Assembly (NCBI RefSeq): GCF_900142175.1
Contig: NZ_FQZX01000001.1
Coordinates: 434,001 to 498,000, forward strand
Direction of reading: 5' to 3'
Source: Maribacter aquivivus
GTDB lineage: Bacteria; Bacteroidota; Bacteroidia; Flavobacteriales; Flavobacteriaceae
DNA: 64,000 nt
Under the pieces are notes generated by a model that was not told where the DNA came from, searched no databases, and saw only the letters and a list, made by a program, of their open reading frames with translations. The translations under genes and the position numbers were made by a program. Shown piece by piece: positions 53,967 through 63,354 of this stretch. Position 1 is the first letter of the stretch; each line of letters starts with the position of its first letter.

Positions 53967-54695
53967 ATGAATCTGAACAGAAAACAATTATCACTACTTG
54001 CCACTATCTTTAGCATGTCTATAGTAGTGTTGGTATTGTATAATATTCAGTTTGGCGGGCAAGAAGAATCTAAAGAAGATTATGTTGTTGAAATGGTCAT
54101 GGATCCTGAAGTTTTAGAAGAAATTCTAAAAGAAGAAGAGCCACAAGAAGATTTAGCAAACGCTGACCCTATAAAAAGTCATTTAGCTTTTAACGAAACG
54201 GCAAAACCTAGTTATGGGAATCCGGAGCCGTTACAAACTCTAGAAGAGTTAATGGAAGAGCGCAATGAGATGAGTGATGGAGACCCAACCGAAAATCTTA
54301 TATCTGACTCAGGTTATTCTGAGAGAGTAAAAGCACTAGCTAAAAGGCGAGAAGAGAAAAAACAACTTTTAGGCGAAAAAGAAGCGCAAAAGAAAGAGTT
54401 TACAAATAACCTTGCAGCAAGAAGAACTTCAGTTTCATATTCCTTAGTAGATAGAAATAATTATAAATTGCCCCCTCCGATATATACTTGTATCGAAGGA
54501 GGAAAAGTTGTTATCAACATTGAAGTAAATGCTTTAGGTTATGTTACCGAAGCAGATTATAATGAAAAAAGTTCTGGCACTTCTAACGGATGCCTTGTTG
54601 AAAATGCTATTAATTACGCCTTAAAAGCAAGATTCAATTCTTCTGATAAAGACTCTCAGAAAGGAACAATTACTTACCTATTTCAAGGGAAGTAA
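53967..54695 (+). CDS. TonB-like protein (predicted energy transducer)
   Basis: A 242-residue protein with an N-terminal helix (about residues 8-28), a highly charged Glu/Lys region (about 30-150, EEILKEEEPQEDL, KRREEKKQLLGEKEAQKK) and a C-terminal domain resembling the TonB C-terminus (PPIYTCIEGGKVVINIEVNA, ALKARF, GTITYLF). The two cysteines at the C-terminus are unusual for TonB. It may be a TonB-like transducer that links the membrane potential to a receptor, but no ExbBD is adjacent. Confidence 0.6.
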   Translation: MNLNRKQLSLLATIFSMSIVVLVLYNIQFGGQEESKEDYVVEMVMDPEVLEEILKEEEPQEDLANADPIKSHLAFNETAKPSYGNPEPLQTLEELMEERNEMSDGDPTENLISDSGYSERVKALAKRREEKKQLLGEKEAQKKEFTNNLAARRTSVSYSLVDRNNYKLPPPIYTCIEGGKVVINIEVNALGYVTEADYNEKSSGTSNGCLVENAINYALKARFNSSDKDSQKGTITYLFQGK

Positions 54696-54770
54696 ACTAG
54701 TCTAAAAAAGAAACACATAGAACATTGCTAAAAATGATATTTTGAACTTTTGAGTAAAGCCTCGAAATTT

Positions 54771-55385
54771 TTAATCTCGATTATCGAGTAGCTTCAACAA
54801 GTCTTCTAAAATACTTTGCCCTTTATCCTTATTATAAAATACCTGTAAATCTTGTTTAAACTCAGGTGTTAACTTCCCATGTTCGGCTTTATAATCTTCT
54901 ACCAACTGTGTTGCCTTCATTGACCTAGGTCCCCAAGTTGCTACTACCTTAGCTTCGGCTATATCTGTTATTATTAACTTTGGAATAGACATGCCACCGT
55001 TGGTCAAAAACTGATTCATGATATCTAAATTCTCATCGCGAAGAATAATAGACAACGATATATTAGGATTAATTTCTGTGATCTTGTTCATTACCGGTAA
55101 TGCAGGCGAAGCATCGCCACACCAGCTTTCTGATAATACCAACCACGAAATTTTATGATTTACAGCTTTTATCTTAGCTACAGCCTCGTCGCTAAACTTC
55201 AAGGTTTTATCCCATCGGCGCATACGGCTATTATTTAATTGAGTATACTGAGTTAACGCCTCTGATTGTTCAGGACCAGTAGCTTCACCTTTTTCAGCTA
55301 AATCTGAAACTAATGCTCTGTATTCTGAATAACTATAACTTGACTCTAGTCCTTTTTTAATTAAATCTTCTATTACTAACTCCAT
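54771..55385 (-). CDS. thioredoxin-family protein with single active-site cysteine
   Basis: A 204-residue cytoplasmic protein with the thioredoxin-like core. The active-site region reads SESWCGDASPALPVM, with one cysteine, where classical thioredoxins have CxxC. The cis-proline region is GGMSIPKLIITD. The same WCGDA site is common in Bacteroidota and its function is not settled. A single gene. Confidence 0.85.
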   Translation of the reverse strand: MELVIEDLIKKGLESSYSYSEYRALVSDLAEKGEATGPEQSEALTQYTQLNNSRMRRWDKTLKFSDEAVAKIKAVNHKISWLVLSESWCGDASPALPVMNKITEINPNISLSIILRDENLDIMNQFLTNGGMSIPKLIITDIAEAKVVATWGPRSMKATQLVEDYKAEHGKLTPEFKQDLQVFYNKDKGQSILEDLLKLLDNRD

Positions 55386-55442
55386 GCGAATGCTATTTAT
55401 ATACTTTAATCGAACGCATTAGTAGTAATAAAAGTACAATGC

Positions 55443-56846
55443 TTACAAATTCTCAGGGTTCACCGCTAAACTGTTGAATAACTTAGCCTTTGCCGTAAAG
55501 TATTTGTTTTCTACCTGATTTTGTTTTAACACTGCATCTATCAATTTGGTTTCTCTTGAATTAATCAAGAAAAGCGAACTTTCGCCAAAACTGAATTTTC
55601 GTTCTTCGGCAGCTAGCAACGCTTCATAACTAGCCACAATATCATCTATTAGAATATTCTGATTCTCAAAAGAAGCTAACTCATTATAAATAGCGGTTAT
55701 TTTATTCTGTATCTGAACCTCAGCATTATCAAGCTCGAACCGTGCGTCTTTTAGTTTTAATTTCGCCAATTTCAGATCTCCACGCTCTTTTCTAAGAAAT
55801 AGCGGAAGTTCAAAATTTAATCCTGCTTTATAATTCTGTGTTTCAAATGAGTTTAAGTATTCAGGCTCATCTGTAATAAACTTATACTCCACATCTATTC
55901 TAGGCAATAGCTTATTTGTTTTTAGTCTCTTATCTACAACCAGACCATCAATTTTATAACCCAATGATTTTAACTTTGGGTGATTCTCTAACACAAAACT
56001 ATCTAGTGGTTTTCCTAAAATTTCTAAAGCCTGATCTATCTCAGTATCTAAGGATGTATCCGGTACAACATCTTGCTGCAATTCCATAGGTATGTTTTCA
56101 CCCATCCACAGGTAATTAGAAAGTTCTAACCTTGCATTACGTAAAGCTACATTAGCCTGCTCACGCTCTAAAGCTCTATTCTGTACTGAAATCTTCGCTT
56201 CTACCGTATCAATAGCAGCAATTTCACCTGCTTGTGCACTACGGTTAACGCCTTTCAACCGGACTTTAGCATTCAATAAAAAATCATTGAACAACAAACT
56301 ATTTCTATACGCTTGTAACCAATTGAAATACGCCAAAGAGGCATCGAACAAAATCTGATTTACCAATAAATCTCTATCAGCCTTTGACTGCTCCCTAAAG
56401 AACTTTGCTTTTTTTACAGTAGCCATACGCTCATTTATCCAAGAACCACGACCAAGAGAAAGGGCGACTCCGGCACTATACAAACCATCATCGGGTACAT
56501 TTCTTTCGGCGTTCAGGTATTCACCAGAATACTGCTCAAACTCCCCCTTCAACTCTATACCATACCATGTAGGTACTTTGAAGGTTGAATTCAATAAGTC
56601 GTAATACTCGGCTCCCTTAAACTCTTTTGTAGCATAATCTAGAGATATCTTAGGATCAAAACCACCACGTGCTTTCATTAGATTTGCCTGACCTACGCTC
56701 ATGACCATCTCTGCTTGCTTAGCAATAGGATGATACTTTTTTACATAACCCAAATACTCTCTAAAATTTAGCTGTACAGAATCTGCAGTCTGAGCATTCG
56801 CAAAGAACCCAGCCATTAGATATAAAAAGACAACAATTCTCTTCAT
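55443..56846 (-). CDS. TolC-family outer membrane protein
   Basis: A 467-residue outer-membrane channel with a signal peptide (ending FFANAQ) and long helical outer-membrane efflux domains, including heptad stretches near residues 195-245 and 375-440. It forms the exit of the HlyD-ABC system upstream; two bases separate it from the HlyD gene. The length is normal. Confidence 0.88.
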   Translation of the reverse strand: MKRIVVFLYLMAGFFANAQTADSVQLNFREYLGYVKKYHPIAKQAEMVMSVGQANLMKARGGFDPKISLDYATKEFKGAEYYDLLNSTFKVPTWYGIELKGEFEQYSGEYLNAERNVPDDGLYSAGVALSLGRGSWINERMATVKKAKFFREQSKADRDLLVNQILFDASLAYFNWLQAYRNSLLFNDFLLNAKVRLKGVNRSAQAGEIAAIDTVEAKISVQNRALEREQANVALRNARLELSNYLWMGENIPMELQQDVVPDTSLDTEIDQALEILGKPLDSFVLENHPKLKSLGYKIDGLVVDKRLKTNKLLPRIDVEYKFITDEPEYLNSFETQNYKAGLNFELPLFLRKERGDLKLAKLKLKDARFELDNAEVQIQNKITAIYNELASFENQNILIDDIVASYEALLAAEERKFSFGESSLFLINSRETKLIDAVLKQNQVENKYFTAKAKLFNSLAVNPENL

Positions 56847-56848
56847 CG

Positions 56849-58201
56849 TTATTTTTTTACAGGTTTATCTTGAGCCCCTTGTGGCTGGTAATAATTGGCC
56901 GGGAATCCGTTTAGCTGACGCCATAGTTCATACCAAATAGGCACATCTTCTAACAATGCAATTGTATTTGCACCAGAACCTACACGTAAAGCTTCTGGCC
57001 ATGCTTGATCTTCTTTATCTGGCGACAATAATATTCTATACTTCCCATTCGGGTTTATAAAGGTCTCAATAGCCACTACCTTACCAGCATATGTACCGTA
57101 AGATGCATTTGGCCAACCGCTAAATACAATTGCAGGCCAACCATCGAACTGAATCCTAACTGTTTCCCCTAAATGGATCAGTGGTAAATCTATAGGGTCC
57201 ACAAAAGTTTCTACTGCCATATCATAGTCGGCAGGCATAATACCTACTAACGGAGTACCTTCTTTAAATGTCTCACCAATACCTGCGGTAAGTACTTTGT
57301 TGATATAACCGTTTTGAGGCGCCCGAATGTAACGTAGCGCGCTTCGCATTTGGTAATTTGTATAATCATTTTCTAGTTTACTTACCTGCGCCTCAGAATC
57401 AAACTGATTAGACATTGCCGTAAACTTATCGCTCTGCGCCTTTGAAATCTTATCGGTATATGAAGCTTGAACACTATTGATCTCTACCTCTGCATTGATG
57501 ATTTCATTTTTTGCCGCCAACAGCTTATTCTCTTGAGAAAGTAACTTTGCCTGCGTCTCTTGAAGCTTCAACCTTTTTTCTTCAACATCGGTTACCGCCT
57601 TTAAGCCTTCACTTTGTAACATGGCTGTACGCTCATATTGGCGCTCTGCTATTTTAATATTGGTTTTAGCCGCTTCAAAATCTATACTATCACTTTGTGC
57701 TTTCAATTTTGATTGTAGCAACTTGTTTTTAGCTTGCTCTAACTTTAATCTTCTTTCATTAATAAGTGCGGCAACTTGATTATCTAAAGACTTCACCTTA
57801 TCACCATATGATGTTACAGAAGAACTTTTAGATTTTAATTGTTGCCCTGTTCTTTCTACTAAATCTGGATCAAAATATTCTGATTTTACTTCAGATATAA
57901 AAAGGATAGTATCGCCTTTTTTTACATAATCACCTTCTTTTACATACCACTCTTCTATTCTACCCGGTATTTGAGATTGAATAGTTTGTGGTCTTTGACC
58001 AGGTGTTAGTGTAGTTAAAAATCCTCTAGCATTAATTGTTTGCGTCCATGGTAGAAACAATACAACCACACCTACCACTGCAAAAGCGAACAGAAAGCGG
58101 TTAAAATGCTTGTAATGCCTTTGGTGATTCACTTTTTGAACGGATTTAAAACGCTCTATAGAAACCTTTTCGTTTAGTTTTTTATGAGATATATTAAGCA
58201 T
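56849..58201 (-). CDS. HlyD-family periplasmic adaptor
   Basis: A 450-residue membrane-fusion protein. An N-terminal cytoplasmic stretch (1-33), a membrane anchor (about 34-52), lipoyl-like half (GRIEEWYVKEGDYVKKGD), a long coiled coil (about 125-270) and the returning half (APQNGYINKVLTAGIGE) with a beta barrel follow. It overlaps the ABC gene by eight bases, and the TolC-type gene follows two bases later. It should bridge the exporter to the channel. Confidence 0.88.
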   Translation of the reverse strand: MLNISHKKLNEKVSIERFKSVQKVNHQRHYKHFNRFLFAFAVVGVVVLFLPWTQTINARGFLTTLTPGQRPQTIQSQIPGRIEEWYVKEGDYVKKGDTILFISEVKSEYFDPDLVERTGQQLKSKSSSVTSYGDKVKSLDNQVAALINERRLKLEQAKNKLLQSKLKAQSDSIDFEAAKTNIKIAERQYERTAMLQSEGLKAVTDVEEKRLKLQETQAKLLSQENKLLAAKNEIINAEVEINSVQASYTDKISKAQSDKFTAMSNQFDSEAQVSKLENDYTNYQMRSALRYIRAPQNGYINKVLTAGIGETFKEGTPLVGIMPADYDMAVETFVDPIDLPLIHLGETVRIQFDGWPAIVFSGWPNASYGTYAGKVVAIETFINPNGKYRILLSPDKEDQAWPEALRVGSGANTIALLEDVPIWYELWRQLNGFPANYYQPQGAQDKPVKK

Positions 58202-59876
58202 CTTTTCCTGCGATTTCGTTAATAATCTGTCCTTTATCCATGGTTATGATTCGTGAACATTTTTTGATCCACTTATCATTTTCACTTACTACAAGTAATG
58301 CCCACCCGTTAGATGAATCACTTAAAAAGTTTAAAATTCGATCTGCCTCTTCACTATTAAATTGATCTAATGGATCTTTTAGTATAAGTAATTTGGGTTT
58401 ACGAACAATACTTCTTGCGAGCACAATCTTTTTAGATACGGTATGCGGAATCTGTTTTCCTTCGGGATATAAAATGGTATTTAAACCTTCTGGTTGCTTC
58501 TTTACAAATTCTGTAAGTCCGACTTTATCTAACGCCCAATATACTTGTTCATTGGTGGTATCTTTATCACCGAAAGTGATGTTGTGCAAAATAGTCCCTT
58601 CAAAAGGTGATTCTTCTGGTAATGACTGACCAAGATGTGAGCGATAGTAATTTAAATTCATCCCTTTTAAAGAGACTCCGTTTACATATACTCCCCCAGT
58701 ATCTGGTTCAATAATTCCTGCAATAATACGTAACAAGGTATTTTTACCAGAGCCACTACTACCCCTCAACAAAATGGTGCATGTAGGTGAAATAGTTAAA
58801 CTTAAATTAGAAATTATCTCTCTTTTTGGATCTGGCACGCTATACGAAATATCGCTTAGCTCTACTGTAAATGCTTGATTTTCTAAGAAGGGTTTTTCAC
58901 CCTCTTGTGTTTCTAGTTCTTTATCTACTACCTGACCCATTTTCTCTAATGATGTCAATAAATCATAAAATGTCTCTAGCCCAACAATTAATTTTTCTAC
59001 TGAACTAATCACCAAAAGAATAATAATTTCAGCTGCTACAAATTGCCCAATATTCATTTCTTGATTCAATACCAACAAACCACCAATAAGCAAAAGACCA
59101 CCAGTAACCAATACCTTAAAACCAATCATCTGTATAAATTGAAGTACGATGACTTTAAAATGACTTTCTCTCGCATTCAAATATTCAACCACTAAGGTGT
59201 CATTCTTATCTAATGCGTGAGAAGTTTTACCTGATAATTTGAAACTAACAATTGAACGAGCAATCTCTTGAAGCCAGTGCGCTACTTTATATTTACTCTT
59301 AGATTCATCTAAACTGGTATCTAAACCTCGTTGTGCCGTAAACTTAAAAACCACATAGATTAATAGTAGTAACAGCATACCATACACAATGAAGAATGGA
59401 TGATAAAAAGATAATAGCAATAAGCCGAAAACTATCTGTAATAACGCAGCAGGAAAATCTAATAAAACCTTTGATAAAGATTTCTGAATGGTCAAGGTAT
59501 CAAAAAACCTATTCGCTAATTCTGGCGGATAGTAATTATGAAGTTCGCTCATCTTAATTTTAGGAAAACGGTAAGCAAATTCAAACGATGCCCTAGTAAA
59601 TATCTTTTGCTGAACATTTTCTATAATTCTTATCTGCATCAGTTGAAGTATACCCACAAATGCAACACCTAAAGTTACCAATATTACAAGCACCACCCAT
59701 GATGAGCTTATTTGCGCACCTTGCATTAAATTGATAATCGCCTGTATACCTAATGGTAAGGAAAGGTTTACAACACCAGCGAAAATGGCATAATAAAATA
59801 CCTGAAACACATCTTTCTTATCAAGCTTTAATAGACCAAGAAAGCGTTGCCAAGCAGTTAGTATATTTTTATTCAT
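58194..59876 (-). CDS. ABC exporter half-transporter with degenerate ATPase
   Basis: A 560-residue exporter with six membrane helices (about residues 20-300) and a nucleotide-binding domain (about 335-555). The catalytic motifs are altered: Walker A GSSGSGKN has N379 in place of Ser/Thr; the signature is PHTVSKK (about 477-483) instead of LSGGQ; Walker B reads LILKDP, with K500-D501 for the D-E pair; the switch histidine is E532 (VVSEND). The glutamine Q417 of the Q-loop remains. I recall similar losses in family members, so the gene may still act as a structural or allosteric module. It overlaps the TetR gene by eight bases. Confidence 0.85.
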   Translation of the reverse strand: MNKNILTAWQRFLGLLKLDKKDVFQVFYYAIFAGVVNLSLPLGIQAIINLMQGAQISSSWVVLVILVTLGVAFVGILQLMQIRIIENVQQKIFTRASFEFAYRFPKIKMSELHNYYPPELANRFFDTLTIQKSLSKVLLDFPAALLQIVFGLLLLSFYHPFFIVYGMLLLLLIYVVFKFTAQRGLDTSLDESKSKYKVAHWLQEIARSIVSFKLSGKTSHALDKNDTLVVEYLNARESHFKVIVLQFIQMIGFKVLVTGGLLLIGGLLVLNQEMNIGQFVAAEIIILLVISSVEKLIVGLETFYDLLTSLEKMGQVVDKELETQEGEKPFLENQAFTVELSDISYSVPDPKREIISNLSLTISPTCTILLRGSSGSGKNTLLRIIAGIIEPDTGGVYVNGVSLKGMNLNYYRSHLGQSLPEESPFEGTILHNITFGDKDTTNEQVYWALDKVGLTEFVKKQPEGLNTILYPEGKQIPHTVSKKIVLARSIVRKPKLLILKDPLDQFNSEEADRILNFLSDSSNGWALLVVSENDKWIKKCSRIITMDKGQIINEIAGKDA

Positions 59877-60555
59877 CTAAGTTTTTGTTTAGTGTATTAA
59901 ATACTAGGTGGGTTAAGTATTGTGTTGGTGTTACTGTATCGCTACAATCTGTAAGGGACGGAAAATGTTCTTTTAAAAAATGCTGATGTAATCCGTTTTC
60001 AAGAATGGTACTCGCTAAACTGGTAGGGTACTCGTATTCAGAATCTACCTCAGAAATCATCTCAGCCAATCTCCCTACAAGTCTTTTATATATGGAATAA
60101 AAACCTTCTTTATTTTCGGTATCAACCTCTTTTGTGGTGTACGATTTTGAATATTCGTTAATGACAATCTTATTCAACAACACTTCATTGATATGCGAAA
60201 ACGAAGAATCTTCTTTTACCTCTCTTGTTATAATTAAAATGGATTTAAGCAGCTTCTCTTTTGAACTTTTAATACTGTTTGTTGCAAATACAAGTTGATA
60301 CTCCATCCAACCCCAATACCAAGATGTAAGATATAACAATAGCTTATGCTTATTTTCAAAATAGCGATATATAGAACTTTCATTAGACCCTATTTGTGCA
60401 CCTAGCTTTTTAAAAGTAAAACTCTCAAAACCAATTTCATTAATCATTTGGATACTAAATTCAATGATCTTTTTGCCGAGACCAGAAGATTCTGGATCTT
60501 TTAAATAAAGCTTCTCATTAATTCTAATTTGCACACCTTGTAACAGCCTATCCAT
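59869..60555 (-). CDS. TetR-family regulator
   Basis: A 228-residue regulator with an N-terminal helix-turn-helix (about residues 25-72; FTFKKLGAQIGSNESSIYRYF) and a helical ligand-binding part. It is the first gene of the exporter operon, overlapping the ABC gene by eight bases, so it probably represses its own operon. The inducer is unknown. The gap upstream to tag (about 210 bases) holds the two divergent promoters. Confidence 0.87.
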   Translation of the reverse strand: MDRLLQGVQIRINEKLYLKDPESSGLGKKIIEFSIQMINEIGFESFTFKKLGAQIGSNESSIYRYFENKHKLLLYLTSWYWGWMEYQLVFATNSIKSSKEKLLKSILIITREVKEDSSFSHINEVLLNKIVINEYSKSYTTKEVDTENKEGFYSIYKRLVGRLAEMISEVDSEYEYPTSLASTILENGLHQHFLKEHFPSLTDCSDTVTPTQYLTHLVFNTLNKNLDE

Positions 60556-60740
60556 AAACCTCTTTAATAATTTGATTGCAAATATAATAGTATTACTATC
60601 ACATTCTAATAGTTTAACATTTTATATAGATAGTTAAACAATCAATATGATTTGAAAAAATTGAATAACAGTTAACTAATACATCATACAAAGCACATTA
60701 CATTTATGAGCAATGGCATCGATATCATCTTCAATTTCAA

Positions 60741-60748
60741 TACTTTTG
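60741..60748 (+). promoter_or_regulatory. flavobacterial -7 element of tag
   Basis: TACTTTTG matches TAnnTTTG and lies 18 bases before the ATG at 60767. It overlaps the longer reading frame from 60713, which argues for the shorter start. Confidence 0.4.
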
Positions 60749-60766
60749 CCTGCAAATAATCTTACT

Positions 60767-61330
60767 ATGGAACCTAACAGATGTGGCTGGTGCAAGGGCG
60801 ATACGCTTTATGAAACTTATCATGATCAAGAATGGGGCGTTCCTGTTAAAGATGATGAACTTTTATTTGAATTTTTAGTACTAGAAACCTTTCAAGCTGG
60901 TTTAAGTTGGATTACCATTCTTAAAAGAAGAGAGAACTTCAGAGTTGCATTTGATCATTTTGATTACAAGAAAATTGCGAAATACCCTGAAACCAAAATT
61001 TTGTCTTTGCTACAAGATGAGGGTATTATTAGAAACAAATTAAAAGTTCGCGCTACAGTGACCAATGCTATTGCGTACCTAGAAATTCAAAAAGAGTTTG
61101 GTAGTTTCAGTAGCTATATTTGGAATTTTGTAAATAACGAACCTATTACAAATGAAATAGTAAATTATAAAGAGGCTCCAGCAAATACCCCTATTTCTGA
61201 CACTATCAGTAAAGACTTAAAAAAACGCGGATTCAAATTTGTAGGTAGCACAATTATTTATGCTTTCATGCAGGCCACAGGTATGGTAAATGATCACCAA
61301 TTAGATTGTTTTAGGTATAATCAAGTATAG
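60767..61330 (+). CDS. tag: DNA-3-methyladenine glycosylase I
   Basis: A 187-residue base-excision repair glycosylase. The start MEPNRCGWCKGD carries the cysteine that binds zinc, with YHDQEWGVPVKDDELLFEFL as the conserved N-terminal block and MVNDHQLDCFRYN holding the other zinc ligands at the C-terminus. The ATG at 60767 is preferred over one 18 codons earlier; the family opens here, and a -7 element sits between the two. Confidence 0.93.
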   Translation: MEPNRCGWCKGDTLYETYHDQEWGVPVKDDELLFEFLVLETFQAGLSWITILKRRENFRVAFDHFDYKKIAKYPETKILSLLQDEGIIRNKLKVRATVTNAIAYLEIQKEFGSFSSYIWNFVNNEPITNEIVNYKEAPANTPISDTISKDLKKRGFKFVGSTIIYAFMQATGMVNDHQLDCFRYNQV

Positions 61331-61347
61331 CATTAATTACAACTAAC

Positions 61348-61935
61348 ATGAAAAATAATCTTATAAAAATTATACTCGTTGCTTGTCTATTTTGTTTTCA
61401 GCTGGGTCATTCTCAATACAAATATGAAAGAGAACATCGTATTCTCAAATCTCAATTTCCGGCTATTGCGATTTCTAGCATTGATGAAAGTGTAACAGAT
61501 TTTAAGCGAATAAAATTCTACAAAGAAACCGATAGCACTAAAATTAACTATGAAGCCAAACTTAAAAAAGACAAGCTTTGGTATGGAATTAAATTTGATG
61601 AAGATGGCACTTTAGAAGCTATAGAGATTCTTATAAAAAGTACCGATGTACCAAATGATACCTATGCGAAGATTGAAGAATATTTGAACATTAATTTCAC
61701 GAAATATAAAATTAAGAAACTAAAACAGCAATATCCTTCAAATAATGAAGCTGTTAAAGATACTTTCAAAAATGCCTTTCAAAATTTAATTTTACCATCT
61801 AACAACTATCAAATAGTTGTAGTAGGCAAAACCGATAAAGGTTATATAGACTATGAGATTCTATTTGACGCCGACGGAAATTTCAAAAAAAGTAAAACTT
61901 CTCTTCCTCCTAATTATGATCACGTTCTATATTAG
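61348..61935 (+). CDS. secreted PepSY-like protein
   Basis: A 195-residue protein with a signal peptide (about residues 1-23, ending GHSQ) and repeated beta strands of the type INYEAKL...GIKFDEDGTLEAIEI and IDYEILFDADGNF, which resemble the PepSY-like fold of putative beta-lactamase-inhibitor-like proteins in Bacteroidota. It lies 17 bases after tag and may be co-transcribed. The function is unknown. Confidence 0.65.
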   Translation: MKNNLIKIILVACLFCFQLGHSQYKYEREHRILKSQFPAIAISSIDESVTDFKRIKFYKETDSTKINYEAKLKKDKLWYGIKFDEDGTLEAIEILIKSTDVPNDTYAKIEEYLNINFTKYKIKKLKQQYPSNNEAVKDTFKNAFQNLILPSNNYQIVVVGKTDKGYIDYEILFDADGNFKKSKTSLPPNYDHVLY

Positions 61936-62083
61936 AGTCTAGCTCATTTTAATCCTAATCTTCTTTTTAAGTACTTATTACACTCCATCAAAAAATAATA
62001 CCACGCCGTATTGAGAACGAATAGTTACATTAAACTACAAAGCAAAACCTTTGTTCAGTAGTTTTCTTGAATAGCCTGGCATC

Positions 62084-62716
62084 TTACTTTAAAAACTTGA
62101 TGAAATCTTGTCTAGAAATTTCTTGCGCGCCCATACTTTCCAAATGATTGGTATGCAACTGACAATCTATTATGCTATATTCCTTTTCTTGTAGCTCTTG
62201 AGCCAGTTTAATAAAAGCAAATTTTGATGCATTAGACGTTAAACTAAACATACTTTCTCCGCAAAAAACATGACCTAAATCAACACCGTACAAGCCACCC
62301 ACCAAAGTATCGCCCTCCCAAACTTCGTAAGATTTTGCAATGCCTCTTTCATGTAATGCTATGTATGCATTTTTCATTTCATTGGTGATCCATGTACCAT
62401 CTTGATCTTCACGCGGCACAGATGAACAATACTCTACAACTTCTTTAAAACAGGTGTTTTTAGTTAATCGAAACTGATTGTCACGAATAACTTTTTTCAT
62501 ACTTTTTGATATTTTGATGTGATCAGGATACAGGATCATTCTAGGATCCGGACTCCACCATAAAATAATAGAATCATTATCGAACCAAGGGAAAATTCCG
62601 CTTTGGTACGCCAAAAGCAGTCGTTCTGGTGAGAGGTCACCGCCAACTGCCAACAAGCCTTCTACATTGGCGCTATCTACAGGCGGAAAATTAAGTTCAT
62701 CGGTCAAAAAGTACAT
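62084..62716 (-). CDS. aat: leucyl/phenylalanyl-tRNA-protein transferase
   Basis: A 210-residue enzyme that adds Leu or Phe to proteins with N-terminal Lys or Arg in the N-degron pathway. The conserved opening FPPVDSANVEGLLAVGGDLS and GIFPWFDNDSIILWWSPDPR, then HVFCGESMFSLTSNASKFA, are diagnostic. Confidence 0.95.
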   Translation of the reverse strand: MYFLTDELNFPPVDSANVEGLLAVGGDLSPERLLLAYQSGIFPWFDNDSIILWWSPDPRMILYPDHIKISKSMKKVIRDNQFRLTKNTCFKEVVEYCSSVPREDQDGTWITNEMKNAYIALHERGIAKSYEVWEGDTLVGGLYGVDLGHVFCGESMFSLTSNASKFAFIKLAQELQEKEYSIIDCQLHTNHLESMGAQEISRQDFIKFLK

Positions 62717-62768
62717 GACTATTTGTGGCTTTTTAATTTTTACTCAAAGTAAAAAAAGGTCATAAAAC

Positions 62769-62805
62769 AAAAAAACTTGTTTAACTATTTAAGCTAAACA
62801 AGTTT
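62769..62805 (-). terminator. terminator after the DUF3127 gene
   Basis: On the minus strand aaacttgttta and taaacaagttt are 11-base arms around an 11-base loop, followed by a T-run. It lies 45 bases after the stop of the DUF3127 gene. Confidence 0.85.
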
Positions 62806-62850
62806 CTTATTATAAAGACATAACGCCTTATAAAATTTTCATTACAATTC

Positions 62851-63228
62851 TTAGAAAGGAAGATCATCGTGATCCTCTTCATTCAAATTATCTGCAGGCT
62901 CAAAAGCCTCCATTGGTGCTACTGGAGGTGCACCACCGGCTGGTGCTCCAGCAGATGCTCCTTCTATACGCCATCCTTGTATAGAGTTAAAGTACTTTAC
63001 TTGACCTTGAGGGTTTGTCCACTCTCTTCCTCTAAGGTTAATACTCACTTTTACATCTTGCCCTACAGCATAGCTATTCAATAAATCACACTTATCTTGA
63101 ACAAATTCTACCATGATGTGTTGTGGATATTGCTCATCTGTAGTAACAACTAATTCTCTTTTTCTAAACCCATTAGACCCAAAAGTTTGAGTTTCTCCTA
63201 CCAATTTTACTTTACCTTCTATTTCCAT
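62851..63228 (-). CDS. DUF3127 OB-fold protein
   Basis: A 125-residue protein with one OB-type beta domain (about residues 1-90, with GKVKLVGETQTFGSNGFRKR and VKVSINLRGREW) and an acidic, glycine/proline-rich tail ending EEDHDDLPF. The tail resembles that of single-strand DNA-binding proteins, but the domain matches the DUF3127 family. It may bind nucleic acid or a partner protein; not proven. A TATTTTTG -7 element (minus strand) lies at 63254-63261. Confidence 0.82.
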   Translation of the reverse strand: MEIEGKVKLVGETQTFGSNGFRKRELVVTTDEQYPQHIMVEFVQDKCDLLNSYAVGQDVKVSINLRGREWTNPQGQVKYFNSIQGWRIEGASAGAPAGGAPPVAPMEAFEPADNLNEEDHDDLPF

Positions 63229-63354
63229 CTTGAACTCTTTTTACAATAAAGTTCAAAAATACATAAAATGATGCGGTAATAAAACATGGTGCAACGATTA
63301 CAGCACAACAATTATTCACAATTAGGGTTATCTTTAGTATTAGATAACTATTGG

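Noticed and set aside
62851..63228. Single-strand DNA-binding protein (Ssb)
   Set aside because: The acidic tail ending DDLPF is like Ssb, but the body lacks the Ssb core motifs and fits the DUF3127 family better.
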